NCBI GenBank assembly: GCA_036266995.1
Contig: DATAWX010000017.1
Location: 147,430-211,429 of the forward strand
Length of the DNA stretch: 64,000 nt
DNA from: GCA-003244245 sp036266995
Lineage (GTDB): Bacteria; Actinomycetota; Actinomycetes; Mycobacteriales; Pseudonocardiaceae
Direction: 5' to 3'
Of this stretch, positions 1-9,035 are shown piece by piece. Positions within the stretch are counted from its first letter, which is position 1. The number at the start of each line of letters is the position of its first letter. Under the pieces are notes generated by a model. It did not search any database, was not told the origin of the DNA, and saw only the letters and a list, made by a program, of their open reading frames with translations. The position numbers and the translations under genes are program-made.

Positions 1-1
1 G

Positions 2-760
2 CTCGGTGATGCCGACGTGGCACGGGTCGCCGCATTGATCGGCGACCGAGCCCGGGCCCGGGTCCTGATGGCGCTCGTCGACGGCCGGGCCCTGCCAGCC
101 AGCGTGCTCGCCGCCGAGGCCGGCGTCGCCGCCTCCACCATCAGCGAACACCTCGCCCGGTTGGTCGACGGCCAGCTACTGACCGCCGAACGATCCGGCC
201 GCCACCGGTACTTCCGCCTGGCCGACGCCTCGGTCGCCCGCGCGCTGGAAGCCATCGCCGAAATCGCCCCACCGGAGCCGATCAGTTCGCTGCGGCAGGG
301 CACCCGGGCGCAGGCGCTGCGCCGGGCCCGTACCTGCTACCAGCACCTCGCCGGCCGGCTCGGCGTCACCGTGATGGCCGCACTGATCGATTCGGGCGTA
401 CTGCTCGGCGGCGACGGTCTGCACCATCTGCACACCGCCGGCCGAGACCGGCTGGCCGCCGCCGGCACCGACACCACCTACCAGCTGACTCCTGCCGGGC
501 ACCGTCAGCTGACCGCTTTCGGCCTCGACGTCTGCGCCGTCCTGCGGCACCGCTGCCCTATCCGCTACTGCGTGGATTGGTCGGAACAGCGCCACCACCT
601 CGCCGGTGCGCTCGGCAACGCGCTGACGAGCCGATTGTTCGACCTTGACTGGATCCGGCGCAGCAAGCGGCCCCGGGCCGTCACGCTCACCGACGCCGGG
701 CGCCACGGTCTGCACAGCACCTTCGGCGTACCCGAGAACTGGGAGTCAGCGATCCCGTAG
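2..760 (+). CDS. ArsR-family winged-helix regulator, probably 5'-partial
   Basis: Transcriptional regulator of the ArsR/HTH_20 type. The N-terminal 90 residues form a winged helix (a segment like ASTISEHLARL is the recognition helix, followed by a basic wing with GRHRYFRLA). The rest is the longer C-terminal part typical of actinobacterial ArsR-like proteins, with several Cys and His (CAVLRHRCPIRYC) that could bind metal or a ligand. The frame is open to the window edge; a GTG at 17 is possible, but the conserved reading (LGDADVARVAALIGD) begins before it, so the true start is probably just outside. Ligand unknown. Confidence 0.78.
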   Translation, partial: LGDADVARVAALIGDRARARVLMALVDGRALPASVLAAEAGVAASTISEHLARLVDGQLLTAERSGRHRYFRLADASVARALEAIAEIAPPEPISSLRQGTRAQALRRARTCYQHLAGRLGVTVMAALIDSGVLLGGDGLHHLHTAGRDRLAAAGTDTTYQLTPAGHRQLTAFGLDVCAVLRHRCPIRYCVDWSEQRHHLAGALGNALTSRLFDLDWIRRSKRPRAVTLTDAGRHGLHSTFGVPENWESAIP

Positions 761-828
761 GAATCGGGAACTGTCAGACCTCCGTCGTACCGTGGGTCTT
801 GCCCATCCACGGACGGAAGGCGCACCAC

Positions 829-1350
829 ATGAGTTGCACCCAGCAGGCCGCGATCGGCGAGCGCGCCGATCTGCAGGAGGCGTTGACCCAGCACCGTTAC
901 TTCCTGCGCTACACGGTCCGCGACCTCACCGACGAGCAGGCGACCCGACGCACCACCGTCAGTGAGCTGTGTCTGGGCGGCCTGATCAAGCACGTCACGG
1001 CGATGGAGCGGGAATGGATCAACTTCATTCTCGACGGCCCCTCGGCGCTGGGTCCATGGGATGAGACCAGCATCAGTGACCGCTCCGGAGAGTTCAGCGT
1101 GTTGGAGGGCGAGACCCTTGCCGCGCTGCTGGACGAGTATGACAAGGTGGCCCGCCGGACCGATGAGCTGGTGGCGACGCTGCCCGATCTCGACATCTCC
1201 CATCCCTTACCTGAGTCCCCGTGGTTCAAACCAGGGACGCGCTGGTCAGCGCGGCGGGCGCTGCTCCACGTGATCGCCGAGACCGCCCAGCACGCCGGTC
1301 ACGCCGACATCATCCGAGAGTCACTCGACGGCGCCAAGTCCATGGGGTAG
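829..1350 (+). CDS. DinB family protein
   Basis: A 173-residue DinB/YfiT-like four-helix-bundle protein. The putative metal-binding histidines are present: one in GLIKHVTAMEREW and two in HVIAETAQHAGHAD. Members act as thiol-dependent metalloenzymes (for example mycothiol- or bacillithiol-dependent transferases), but the substrate cannot be read from the sequence. I chose the ATG at 829 because a GGAAGG ribosome binding site lies about 10 bases upstream; an in-frame start 30 bases earlier lacks one. It follows the ArsR gene by about 70 bases on the same strand and could share its transcript. Confidence 0.8.
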   Translation: MSCTQQAAIGERADLQEALTQHRYFLRYTVRDLTDEQATRRTTVSELCLGGLIKHVTAMEREWINFILDGPSALGPWDETSISDRSGEFSVLEGETLAALLDEYDKVARRTDELVATLPDLDISHPLPESPWFKPGTRWSARRALLHVIAETAQHAGHADIIRESLDGAKSMG

Positions 1351-1599
1351 TTCGCCATGCACAACAGAGACGGTCTCCGGCAGGCCGCTGGCGTGGCTGG
1401 TCGGGTGCAACTTGCCGACCACGAAGAACGCCGCCAAGCCCAAGAGTCCGAGCAGCAGACCCACCGCCGTGGCCCGGAGGTGGTGGCGCATCGGCTCGTG
1501 CAGCATCACCGCGTCCTTGCGGACCAGCGCCGACTCCATCCTGCGAAGCACGAACCGGTAGGCCTGCACCTGCGCCTTGGTGGTCGGATTCGTGGACAT
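1321..1599 (-). pseudogene. eccB: EccB N-terminal stump (type VII secretion)
   Basis: The 92 residues match the start of EccB, the membrane subunit of ESX/type VII secretion systems: the TTKAQVQAYRF and MLHEPMRHHLRA segments followed by a single transmembrane helix (GLLLGLLGLAAFFVVGKL). EccB is normally close to 480 residues; here the frame ends soon after the helix, without the large periplasmic domain, so this is a truncated remnant. It is divergent from eccE, whose start lies about 100 bases away, and its 3' end runs antisense into the end of the DinB gene. Confidence 0.68.
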
Positions 1600-1697
1600 C
1601 GGGTGCCTACCGCTCTTTGCCGGGGCTGTACGGTGCCGCAGGATAGCGAAGCCCCCTCGGCGGACCATCACGTCCGTCCTCCCACGGAGGCGGAGAT

Positions 1698-3008
1698 ATG
1701 ACCGCACCACCGGCTCCACCGCGGCAGGAGTCGACGCGTCACCGCCAGCCAGAGCTGCCGCGGGAGCCGAGCGGTGCGCCCCGCGCCAGGGTGAGTGCCC
1801 GGCAGCGCCCGGCAGGTTCGCGAGTGGGCCCACTGCCGGTGGTCAACCTGATCGTGCTCGAAGTGGGTCTGGGGCTCTGTCTCGCGCTGCTCGCGGTGGA
1901 CACTAGCCTGTGGTGGACCGCGGTGGTGATCCTGCTGGTTGCGGTGCCACTGGCGCTGGGCCGCTGGCACGGCAGATGGCTGGTGCAGTGGACCCAGGTC
2001 ACCGCCGGCTACCTGGTGCGTTCCCATGGCCGAACCATCACCGGTCCGGGCCTGGCGGCGGGAGGTTCGCAGCAGCCGGTCGGGGGCTCTGACGATCCGC
2101 GGGTCGCCCTGCTCCGGCTGCTCCTCCCTGATCTGACTATCGCGCACGGCACCGATCATCAGCGCGAGCCCCTGGGAATGGCGTGGCACCAGAACACCTG
2201 GACCGCCGTGCTCGAAGTCGACGCCGCACCTTCGATGATCACACCGGTCGGCGCCGCCGCCAGCCTGCCGCTCGGTGCGCTGGCCCCCTGCCTGGAACAC
2301 CGCGGGGTGGTGCTGGACTCGATCCAGGTGATCTGGCATTGCTACCCCGGCAGCGCCGCCCTGCCGTCGTCGTCTCCGGCGCTGCGCTCCTACCTGGAGG
2401 TCTTGGGCCCGCTGCCGGTGGCCGCCAGGCGCACCACCTGGGTCGCGGTGCGTCTGGACCCCCGTCGCTGTCCCACCGCGGTGGCCGAACGGGGTGGCGG
2501 TGTGACGGGCTGCCACCGGGCCCTGATTGGTGCGCTGTCCCGGGTGCGCAACGAACTGGAGGCCCGGGGTGTCTCGACCCGACCGCTGGACGCCGACCAG
2601 CTATTGCGCGCCGGCATCTCCGCCGCCGAGTTGTCCGCGGTTGCCGGCACCGGGCAACCGGCGGCGCTCAATGAGGGTTGGACAGCAGTCACTGCCGCCG
2701 GGGTGGGCCACGCCAGCTACGCGATCACCGGCTGGGGGACCGGAGGCACCACACCCAACCTCAACGCGTTGACGGGCATACGAGCGTTGTCCACGACGCT
2801 GTCACTGACGCTGTCGCCGGGCACCGACGGTGGCGAGGTCGGGCTGCGGGGACTGGTCCGGATCAGCGCCCGCAACCCCGCGGAGCTCGAAGCGGCCGAT
2901 GGTCGGCTGCAGGCTGTCTCGCGACGGCTCGGTGTGACGCTGCGCCCGCTGCGCGGGCTGCAGGTCGCTGGCCTGGCCGCGACCCTGCCGTTTGGGACCC
3001 CCCGATGA
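1698..3008 (+). CDS. eccE: Type VII secretion protein EccE
   Basis: A 436-residue protein with two closely spaced transmembrane helices (about residues 50-95: NLIVLEVGLGLCLALLAV and WTAVVILLVAVPLALG), then a cytosolic domain with the GRWHGRWL-type start seen in EccE. EccE is a peripheral subunit of the ESX membrane complex. No eccC, eccD or ESX substrates lie nearby, and the only other ESX gene is the eccB stump, so this is an edge of an ESX locus or an orphan. Its stop overlaps the next gene by ATGA. Confidence 0.8.
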   Translation: MTAPPAPPRQESTRHRQPELPREPSGAPRARVSARQRPAGSRVGPLPVVNLIVLEVGLGLCLALLAVDTSLWWTAVVILLVAVPLALGRWHGRWLVQWTQVTAGYLVRSHGRTITGPGLAAGGSQQPVGGSDDPRVALLRLLLPDLTIAHGTDHQREPLGMAWHQNTWTAVLEVDAAPSMITPVGAAASLPLGALAPCLEHRGVVLDSIQVIWHCYPGSAALPSSSPALRSYLEVLGPLPVAARRTTWVAVRLDPRRCPTAVAERGGGVTGCHRALIGALSRVRNELEARGVSTRPLDADQLLRAGISAAELSAVAGTGQPAALNEGWTAVTAAGVGHASYAITGWGTGGTTPNLNALTGIRALSTTLSLTLSPGTDGGEVGLRGLVRISARNPAELEAADGRLQAVSRRLGVTLRPLRGLQVAGLAATLPFGTPR

Positions 3009-3724
3009 GGGCTCTGGGCAACCCCGCCGCGGCAGGAACAGGAGCGCCGGAGTTTCTCGTCACTCCTGGCCTGCTCGATGCGATCAGCCCTCCGGGCGAC
3101 CGCGGCGGAATGGTCCTGGGCTGCGGTCTCGACGATGAACCGCTAAGTGTGTCGGTGCTGCGCCCGCAGCCGACCAGGCTGGTCCTGGTCGGTGGGCTCT
3201 ACCTGGCGCGACAGGTCGCCCTGCGGGCGATGGCCACCGGAGCCTGGGTGGTCGTCGCCACCGGCCGACCCGATGCCTGGCAACATCTCACCCGAGCCGC
3301 CGGCGAGGGCCCCGACGGTCGTCCCGCTCCGCTGGTGCAGGTGCGGCGGCTGGCGCCAGTCGAGCTACCCCGAGCCTCGGAGGACGCTCCGCTGCTGGTC
3401 GTGCACGACGGCGGGGCGGTCCCGCAAGAGCTGTTCGCGCCACGGTCGCCATGGCAGACGACCCTGTACGTGCTGCCCTACCTGCACCCGCAGGCCGAGA
3501 GCACCGCGATCAACGCCGACCTGGTGCTCCTGCAGCGTGTCCCGGCTGCCCAGGCGCAGCTGGCCGCCGACATGTGGCGACTGCCTGCGCCGATGGCCCA
3601 GGCGCTGGCGGCGTTGACCGACGACGGCGTGGTGGCGTTGGGGCCCGACCTCTGGCTGTCGCTGCGGCTGGTCACCACACCCGCGGAGCGGGAGATCCTC
3701 GGGCCGGTGCGCCGGGGAGACTGA
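3005..3724 (+). CDS. Hypothetical protein translationally coupled to eccE
   Basis: A 239-residue protein, not recognised as a named family. Its ATG overlaps the eccE stop (ATGA), which strongly implies translational coupling and a related role. The sequence alternates short hydrophobic strands and loops (RLVLVGGLYLARQVALRAM, PLLVVHDGG, LYVLPYL) in the manner of a Rossmann-like fold, with no clear nucleotide-binding loop and no membrane segment. By position it may be an ESX accessory protein; that is inference from context only. Confidence 0.75.
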   Translation: MRALGNPAAAGTGAPEFLVTPGLLDAISPPGDRGGMVLGCGLDDEPLSVSVLRPQPTRLVLVGGLYLARQVALRAMATGAWVVVATGRPDAWQHLTRAAGEGPDGRPAPLVQVRRLAPVELPRASEDAPLLVVHDGGAVPQELFAPRSPWQTTLYVLPYLHPQAESTAINADLVLLQRVPAAQAQLAADMWRLPAPMAQALAALTDDGVVALGPDLWLSLRLVTTPAEREILGPVRRGD

Positions 3725-3756
3725 TCGAGCGTGGATAGGCACGGGAGTGAGGTTGA

Positions 3757-4590
3757 GTGGACCTTGAGTCGGTAGCTGATGAGCTGTATTCGCTACCCAA
3801 GCAGGAGTTCACAGCCGCCCGCAACGCCTTCGCCCAGCGATCTCGCGAGCAGGGCCATCGTGAGCTGGCCGGGCAGATCGGCGCGCTGCGCCGACCCTCA
3901 ACTGCGGCATGGCTGGCCAACCGGCTGGCCCGTGAGCATCCGGAGCAGATCCGGGCGCTGATGGAACTGGGAGACGGGCTGAGGGAAGCGCAACGCCAGC
4001 TGCAGGGCGACCAGTTGCGCCGGTTATCGCAGCAGCGTCACGAGTTGGTCCACGCCGCCGTCCAGCAGGTACACGTCCTGGCTCGCGCGGCCGGCCACCC
4101 GGTCAGCGATGCGGTCACCCGTGACTTGGTCAACACCTTCACCGCCGCGGTGAACAGCTCCGCTGCGGCGCAGGAGCTGGCCCGTGGGCGCCTCACCACG
4201 GCGCTGGACCCCGCCGACGCCGCAGCTGATCTGTTCGCCGGAGCCGGTGCACGTGCAACGAGCCGGCGCGACCCGGACGTCGCTGACGGGCCGGATGAGC
4301 TTGCGCATCGAGAACTGGAGCGCGTGCGGACCGAGGCGGCCGACGCCCGCACCGCACGCGACGAGGCGCAACGCGCGCTGACCGACGCCGAGCGGGCGGT
4401 GGACGACGCAGCTACCGCGCTGCGGGATTTGCGCGCCCGCCTGGCGGCCGCCGAGCAGGCTGAGCACGAGGCGCGCGGCCGGGCGGGGTCAGCGCAGCAT
4501 GACGTCGAGGCCGCAGACCGGGCGGCCCGGGAGGCACAGCAACGGGTGAATGAGCTGGAAGTCCAGGTCGCCCAGCACAAAAGCCGGTGA
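3757..4590 (+). CDS. Actinobacterial coiled-coil hypothetical protein
   Basis: A 277-residue protein. The first 165 residues are helical, with a PSTAAWLANRLA motif. From about residue 180 there is a long Ala/Glu/Arg-rich heptad stretch (ERVRTEAADARTARDEAQ and onward) that should form a coiled coil to the C-terminus. I recognise this architecture from actinomycete genomes but know no assigned function. The start is GTG; it lies 48 bases before ku on the same strand, so a shared transcript is likely. The protein should be cytosolic. Confidence 0.78.
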   Translation: MDLESVADELYSLPKQEFTAARNAFAQRSREQGHRELAGQIGALRRPSTAAWLANRLAREHPEQIRALMELGDGLREAQRQLQGDQLRRLSQQRHELVHAAVQQVHVLARAAGHPVSDAVTRDLVNTFTAAVNSSAAAQELARGRLTTALDPADAAADLFAGAGARATSRRDPDVADGPDELAHRELERVRTEAADARTARDEAQRALTDAERAVDDAATALRDLRARLAAAEQAEHEARGRAGSAQHDVEAADRAAREAQQRVNELEVQVAQHKSR

Positions 4591-4637
4591 GAAACTGTGC
4601 TCGACCGGGATGCGGGCGACGGCTCTGAGGAGACAGC

Positions 4638-5429
4638 GTGGCACGAGCTATCTGGACCGGGACGATCAGCTTCGGGCTGGTCTCCATCCCGGTCGGGCTC
4701 TACAGCGCGACCGAGGACCACACCATCCACTTCAACCAGTTCCAGCGCGGTACCGCTGACCGGATCCGCTACCAGCGGGTCAATGCGCGGACCGGCAAGG
4801 AGGTCGAATACGCCGACATCGTCAAAGGTAGAGACGTCGGCGACGGCGACTTCGTGATCGTCGAGCCGGAGGAACTGGAGGCCATCGCGCCCGGCCGGTC
4901 CCGGAGTGTCGAGATCACCAGCTTCGTCGACCTGGACGAGATCGACCCGGTCTATTTTCAGAAGACCTACTGGATCGCACCCGACGGCGAGCAGTACGTC
5001 CGCCCGTACGCCCTGCTGGCCGAGGCCCTGGCGCGGACCAATCGCGCAGGTATCGCCACCTTTGTCATGCGCGGCAAGGAGTACCTCGCCGCGATCCGCG
5101 CCGACAACGGTGTGCTGGCGCTGGAGACCCTGCTGTTCGCCGACGAGGTCCGTAACCCGGCCGACGCATTGGATAACCTGCCGGAACATGTACCGGCTCG
5201 GGGCAAGGAGCTGGAGATGGCCACGGCGTTGATCGAGTCGATGAGCGAGCCGTGGAATCCGGAGAACTATCGCGACACCTACACCGAACGGGTGGAGCAG
5301 CTCATCGACGCCAAGCGCCGCGGCCGCGAGATCGTCACCGAGGCCGAGCCGCGCGAGCCCACCGGGACGTCGGACCTGCTGGAAGCCCTGCAGCGCAGCG
5401 TCGACTCGGTACGCAGCGGCGGCCGATAG
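4638..5429 (+). CDS. ku: Ku protein, non-homologous end joining
   Basis: A 263-residue bacterial Ku. The start MARAIWTGTISFGLVSIPV is diagnostic, and the core beta-barrel and the GKEYLAAIRADNGVL segment are present. Ku homodimers ring broken DNA ends and recruit LigD. The length is normal for the core; the tail after residue 230 is short and lacks the long lysine-rich extension of some actinobacterial Ku. No ligD is in this window. The start is GTG with a purine-rich GAGGAGACAG upstream. The gene is followed directly by an acyl-CoA dehydrogenase fragment, so its 3' flank is a rearrangement point. Confidence 0.95.
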   Translation: MARAIWTGTISFGLVSIPVGLYSATEDHTIHFNQFQRGTADRIRYQRVNARTGKEVEYADIVKGRDVGDGDFVIVEPEELEAIAPGRSRSVEITSFVDLDEIDPVYFQKTYWIAPDGEQYVRPYALLAEALARTNRAGIATFVMRGKEYLAAIRADNGVLALETLLFADEVRNPADALDNLPEHVPARGKELEMATALIESMSEPWNPENYRDTYTERVEQLIDAKRRGREIVTEAEPREPTGTSDLLEALQRSVDSVRSGGR

Positions 5430-5439
5430 TTCGCGTCGA

Positions 5440-5958
5440 CCGGGTGCGGGTCGCCAGTTCGGAAAGTACTGGGTGACCAAACGCGGCCCGCCGTTCACCG
5501 CCGAAGCACTGGAGTGTGTCGGCGGCAATGGTTACGTCGAGGAGTCGCACATGCCGCGGCTCTACCGCGAGGCGCCGCTGAACTCGATCTGGGAGGGCTC
5601 GGGCAACGTCAACGCCCTCGACGTGCTGCGCGCGCTGGGCAAGGAGCCCGCGACCGGGGATGCGCTGATGGCCGAGCTGACGCCGGCAAAGGGCGCCGAC
5701 CAGCGGCTGGATGCGGCCCTGCACCGCCTCGGCAGCGAACTGTCCGAGCTCGACGGCGTCGAGGGACGCGCGCGGCGACTCGTCGAGTCGATGGCGCTGG
5801 CCCTGCAGGGCTCGCTGCTGGTGCGCTACGCCCCGCCAGCCGTCGCCGACGCCTTCTGCGCCACGCGACTCGGCGGCGACTGGGGGCATACCTTCGGCAC
5901 GTTGCCGGCTACCGCCGACGTAGCCGCGATCCTCGACCGCGCATTGCCGGACACGTGA
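5440..5958 (+). pseudogene. Acyl-CoA dehydrogenase C-terminal fragment
   Basis: The 160 or so residues match only the C-terminus of an AidB/isovaleryl-type acyl-CoA dehydrogenase: KYWVTKR, EALECVGGNGYVEE (catalytic-loop region), LYREAPLNSIWEGSGNVNALD and a C-terminal helical domain. The full enzyme is about 540 residues; the N-terminal two thirds, including most of the FAD and acyl-CoA binding domains, is missing. Homology can be followed upstream of the GTG at 5473 to about 5440 and then stops at the end of ku, so a deletion or rearrangement fused the two loci. Unlikely to be functional. Confidence 0.75.
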
Positions 5959-5964
5959 TAACCG

Positions 5965-6366
5965 TCACGGCTTTGGCAGCAGCACCTCACCCTCAAGACC
6001 GTCCGGATCTCGGAAGAAAATACTCAAGGCCTTGCCGAAGTCGTTGACCGTGCCGTCGCTGGCTCCGGCGTCGACCAGTCGGCTCCGGATCGTCTCGAAG
6101 GCCTCTTGGGACGCGGCAGCCAGTCCGACGTGATCGATGCGTCCGCGTCGCCACATAGGAGTCTGGCGATCGGCCTCTGTGTTGCCGTCGATCACGAAGA
6201 CATTCAGCTGCGTGGCTGGGCCGATATCGATAACAGTCATCGTCTCGCCGGGTCCGTGCTCACGCGTGGGTCCGACGACAGCATCGAACACCGTCGTGTA
6301 AAACCGGCCAAGCCGATCGACGTCCTTGGAGATCCAGGCGATGTGGTTCACGCCGTCCAACAGCAT
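5965..6366 (-). CDS. VOC superfamily (glyoxalase-like) protein
   Basis: A single-module vicinal-oxygen-chelate protein of 133 residues with the paired beta-alpha-beta-beta-beta repeats: GVNHIAWISKDVDRLGRFYTTVF at the start, and RIDHVGLAA and FFRDPDGLEGEVL in the second half. His near the start, His in the middle and Glu at the end fit the metal ligands. The start at 6366 is supported by a GGGAGGAGT ribosome binding site; a longer upstream frame looks non-coding. Substrate unknown. Convergent with the acyl-CoA dehydrogenase fragment. Confidence 0.85.
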   Translation of the reverse strand: MLLDGVNHIAWISKDVDRLGRFYTTVFDAVVGPTREHGPGETMTVIDIGPATQLNVFVIDGNTEADRQTPMWRRGRIDHVGLAAASQEAFETIRSRLVDAGASDGTVNDFGKALSIFFRDPDGLEGEVLLPKP

Positions 6367-6442
6367 CTTTGACTCCTCCCACGACTTGAGGGCCAACCCC
6401 ACCGTAGCCGTTCGTGTCCCTCGATGCGGCAGGATCACCCCG

Positions 6443-6565
6443 TGCCTACCCACGTCGCACTGCTACGCGGCATCAACGTCGGCGGCCGTAACCGGGTCGC
6501 CATGGCCGACCTGCGCGCGCGCTCGTGACCTCTCTTGCGCACACCGACGTGGCGACCTATATCCA
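6443..6565 (+). pseudogene. DUF1697 gene, 5' fragment cut by the island
   Basis: Starts with GTG and reads PTHVALLRGINVGGRNRVAM, the signature N-terminus of DUF1697 proteins. A two-base expansion in a run of CG repeats (around 6521-6531) shifts the frame; corrected, it continues through SLAHTDVATYI. The homology then stops at 6565 and resumes in the fragment at 14548. Joining the two halves at the shared heptamer ATATCCA restores the family motif DVATYIQSGNVVF exactly, so the 8 kb between them is an insertion. Confidence 0.68.
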
Positions 6566-6681
6566 CAGCCATCACATGCCCCCGTGTGCCACCCGAAACG
6601 ATCCGAAACCGCCCCTATCGTGGGAAAATAGCCGGAATGGCACGGAACCAGTGACAGTTTTCGGCATGGGACGACAGGACC

Positions 6682-7655
6682 TCAGACGGACTTACGGTCC
6701 TCAGACGGACTCGGAGCCGCACCGTTGATGATCGCGCCGAACTTGTCCGCCACGGCCGATCGGGAGTCGTCATCGGACTCCGGCCACAGGTGCCCATAGG
6801 TATCGAGCGTCTCCTGAGCGGTGGCATGCCCGAGGCGCTTCTGCACAACCTTCACGCTCAGCCCATGGTGGAAACTGGTAGAGAGCAATGTTCCAACCCT
6901 GCGAATGTCCCCCGGTGGCTCGAGGGCAAGTCGACCCGCACCGGAAGCGCGGCGACGCGCTGAGGAGCGGAAGCGACGCGGCAGTCGATCCGATCAGTTG
7001 CATCCGATGCAGTTATCCGGCGCTGGATGCAACCGGATCGGCTGCAACATCGTCGCATTCAATGCAACCGCAGGGTCTATCGCCTGGTCAGGACGCATGT
7101 GACGAGGCCTCCACCAACCGACCCTGATCCAGTTCGTACGGTGAGGTCGCAGGCAAGGGCCGTTCATGGATCTTGCGGAACGATGCACTCGATGCAACTC
7201 TGCTCACTTTCAGCAGACTCGCGTAGTAGTGCCGGAACAAGTGCAGGCCCGTGTTGTCCGGCCAGCCCAGCGGATCCAGCGCACGCGACAGCGCCTGATT
7301 GGTGGTGGATCCCGAGAGCGGCCCTCTGGTACGACCGGTGAAGATCAGACCCTCGGGTCCAGCTTTGCGCTCGGCGAGCTGCTGAGCCATGACGTCGATC
7401 ACGCACTGAGCAACCGGGATCGTCCGGTAGCCGGCCGCGGTCTTCGGCGGACCCCACACCGGCACCCTGGCTCGCACCGCGATCACTTCGGCCCCGTCGA
7501 GCTCGGGCAGAGACAGTCCCTTGCACGGGTTCCGGGCGATCAGGCCATCCTCTAACGCCCGCGCGAAGATGGACGCCACTGTCGCTACGGCACCGCGCAC
7601 GGTGCGCGGCTTGAGGCCGTGGGTGTGCACGAGCACGCTGACCCACTGCACAACT
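6682..7655 (-). pseudogene. Tyrosine recombinase/integrase, disrupted
   Basis: Three blocks of an integrase read on the minus strand. The N-terminal arm/core part (THGLKPRTVRGAVATVASIF) runs directly into PPKTAAGYRTIPV, missing roughly 80 residues of the catalytic core. The HLFRHYYASLL box with its His and Arg ends near 7210. The last block, with VVQKRLGHATAQETLDTYGHLW (carrying the final His and the nucleophilic Tyr), starts only at about 6880 in a different frame. About 320 bases are inserted between the last two blocks. The 5' end is fused to a terminase fragment. Not functional as encoded. Confidence 0.72.
6886..7210. other. Insert within the integrase, with repeated ATGCA motifs
   Basis: Sequence separating two integrase blocks. 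Between 6999 and 7200 it carries several copies of a short motif: the inverted pair TGCATCCGATGCA, then GGATGCAACC, CAATGCAACC and CACTCGATGCAAC. I see no coding sequence of its own, no terminal inverted repeats and no clear target-site duplication. The motif spacing could reflect binding sites for a regulator or a partition-like protein, but this is only a pattern. Confidence 0.4.
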
Positions 7656-7842
7656 GCCAGCGGTAGAGCTCCAGCTCATCGCCCTGACGGAACCCGTCAG
7701 GAACCGGGCAGTGCGCCTCTATCCAGTCCGGGACGATCCACAGCGTCGGGAAGTCGACGACGAACTCATCAGCCGCCTTCGCCACGGCAGGCGACCTCGC
7801 CAGGACGCAGCATCGAGCCGAACCCGAACTCGAACTGACCAC
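7655..7842 (-). pseudogene. Phage terminase large subunit, N-terminal fragment
   Basis: About 60 residues, including FVVDFPTLWIVPDWIEAHC and PDGFRQGDELELYRWQL, resemble the extreme N-terminus of actinophage large terminases, where this segment precedes the ATPase domain. The frame then enters the integrase sequence out of register, so the ATPase and nuclease domains are absent. It lies 100 bases downstream of the small terminase gene, the usual phage order. Confidence 0.55.
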
Positions 7843-7941
7843 CCGAGGTGGCTTCTAGCGATGGTGGCGCCGGCGACGACGGTTCCCGATCCGTCGACAC
7901 CTCAAGAACCCTGCGGCCAAGAATCGCGACCACGAGCCGCA

Positions 7942-8418
7942 TCACGCATCACGCTCAGGTGCCACGACCTTCAGTCGGGACCGCGACGACGCGCGCCGAG
8001 CTCGGGCCGGTGCCGCCGGCTGGCCTTCAGCCTGCTGAACCGCGGCCACGATCCGCCAGCGGTTGCGGAGCATCCCCTGCACCGACAGCCCGAGACTGTC
8101 GAGGTACTGGCGCACCACCTTCTGCAGCTCCACCGAGGCCATCGGCTGCTCAGCCCGGCCCAGCTGGCGCACGAACATCGCCACCTCATAGCGCTGGTCG
8201 AGCCGCTCCCACATCACCGCCTGCGGACGGGTCCACAGGTCAGCCCACAGCGCCGCCTCACGATCCGTGGCTTCGATCAGCGGCCACACCGGCGGCTCGC
8301 CGGCTCGGCCCTCACCGGGCAGCGTCGTCCAGCTCGCCTGATCGCCAGGCCGATCCCGGGCAAGCGCGTTCAGATCCGGCGGCAGGCCGGACACAACGCG
8401 AGCACCACCCTTAGGCAT
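7942..8418 (-). CDS. Phage terminase small subunit-like protein
   Basis: A 158-residue protein resembling small terminases of actinophages: PPVWPLIEATDREAALWADL, RPQAVMWERLDQRYEVAMFV and a C-terminal MLRNRWRIV helix. Small terminases bind phage DNA at packaging initiation. The frame is intact, but its partners (large terminase, HNH) are broken, so it is a relic rather than part of a working packaging motor. The assignment is from remembered family patterns, not a search. Confidence 0.6.
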   Translation of the reverse strand: MPKGGARVVSGLPPDLNALARDRPGDQASWTTLPGEGRAGEPPVWPLIEATDREAALWADLWTRPQAVMWERLDQRYEVAMFVRQLGRAEQPMASVELQKVVRQYLDSLGLSVQGMLRNRWRIVAAVQQAEGQPAAPARARRASSRSRLKVVAPERDA

Positions 8419-8585
8419 CGTCGATCACTCCCCAGCCGCATTGCGCGGCATCGGCAGCAGTCACCTTGCGTGACTGCGAAAGATCATCGGGAACCTTCTG
8501 AACCCTGCGGACCAGGCAGAGCCCTCCCCCGCGCTCGTGGCCCCCTGCCGTTGGGGGTCACCCCCCACCCGACCGCGCAGGATCG

Positions 8586-8953
8586 TCACTCTCTGTTATT
8601 CCATCCGCCTGGTTGTTCTCGTGCAGTGGTGCGCGAGTGATGTGCATGTGTCATTGACTGCAGGTTGCTCCAGTCATGACCACGTGGTCCTCGTGGCCAA
8701 GGCCGTCGATGTGGTGCACCTCTGTTGCCCATGGCCTCATTACACGTGGCAGTGCTGCGCATTCGTCGCATTGGCACAGTGGGTAGGTCTTGAGGTAGGC
8801 CTTGCGTGTGCGTTCCCACCGGGCGTCGTACACCGCACCACCGGTGAGGCGGGTAGAGCGGGCTCTCTGGGTGCAGGCGGGGCAGCGTCCACCGGGGGTA
8901 AGGATGAGGCATCCGCGGGTTGCGCAGACGGCTAAGGCGTGGCGGCGTGCCAT
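8586..8953 (-). pseudogene. HNH endonuclease, frameshifted
   Basis: The N-terminal part has a CATRGC and CPAC zinc-ribbon-like pair, RWERTRKAYLKTYPLC and the HNH core VHHIDGL. The reading frame then ends, but the expected C-terminal HNH half (DWSNLQSMTHAHHSRTTARE) follows in another frame, so one frameshift near 8690 breaks the gene. HNH genes of this kind sit just before the terminase small subunit in many actinophages and assist packaging, which matches its place here. Confidence 0.62.
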
Positions 8954-9035
8954 GGCTCACCCGCCACGGTGTCGAATGGTCGGTGGGGGCGGGGCCACCC
9001 GCGCCAATGGTGGTACTGCACGGCGCTGACGTTAG

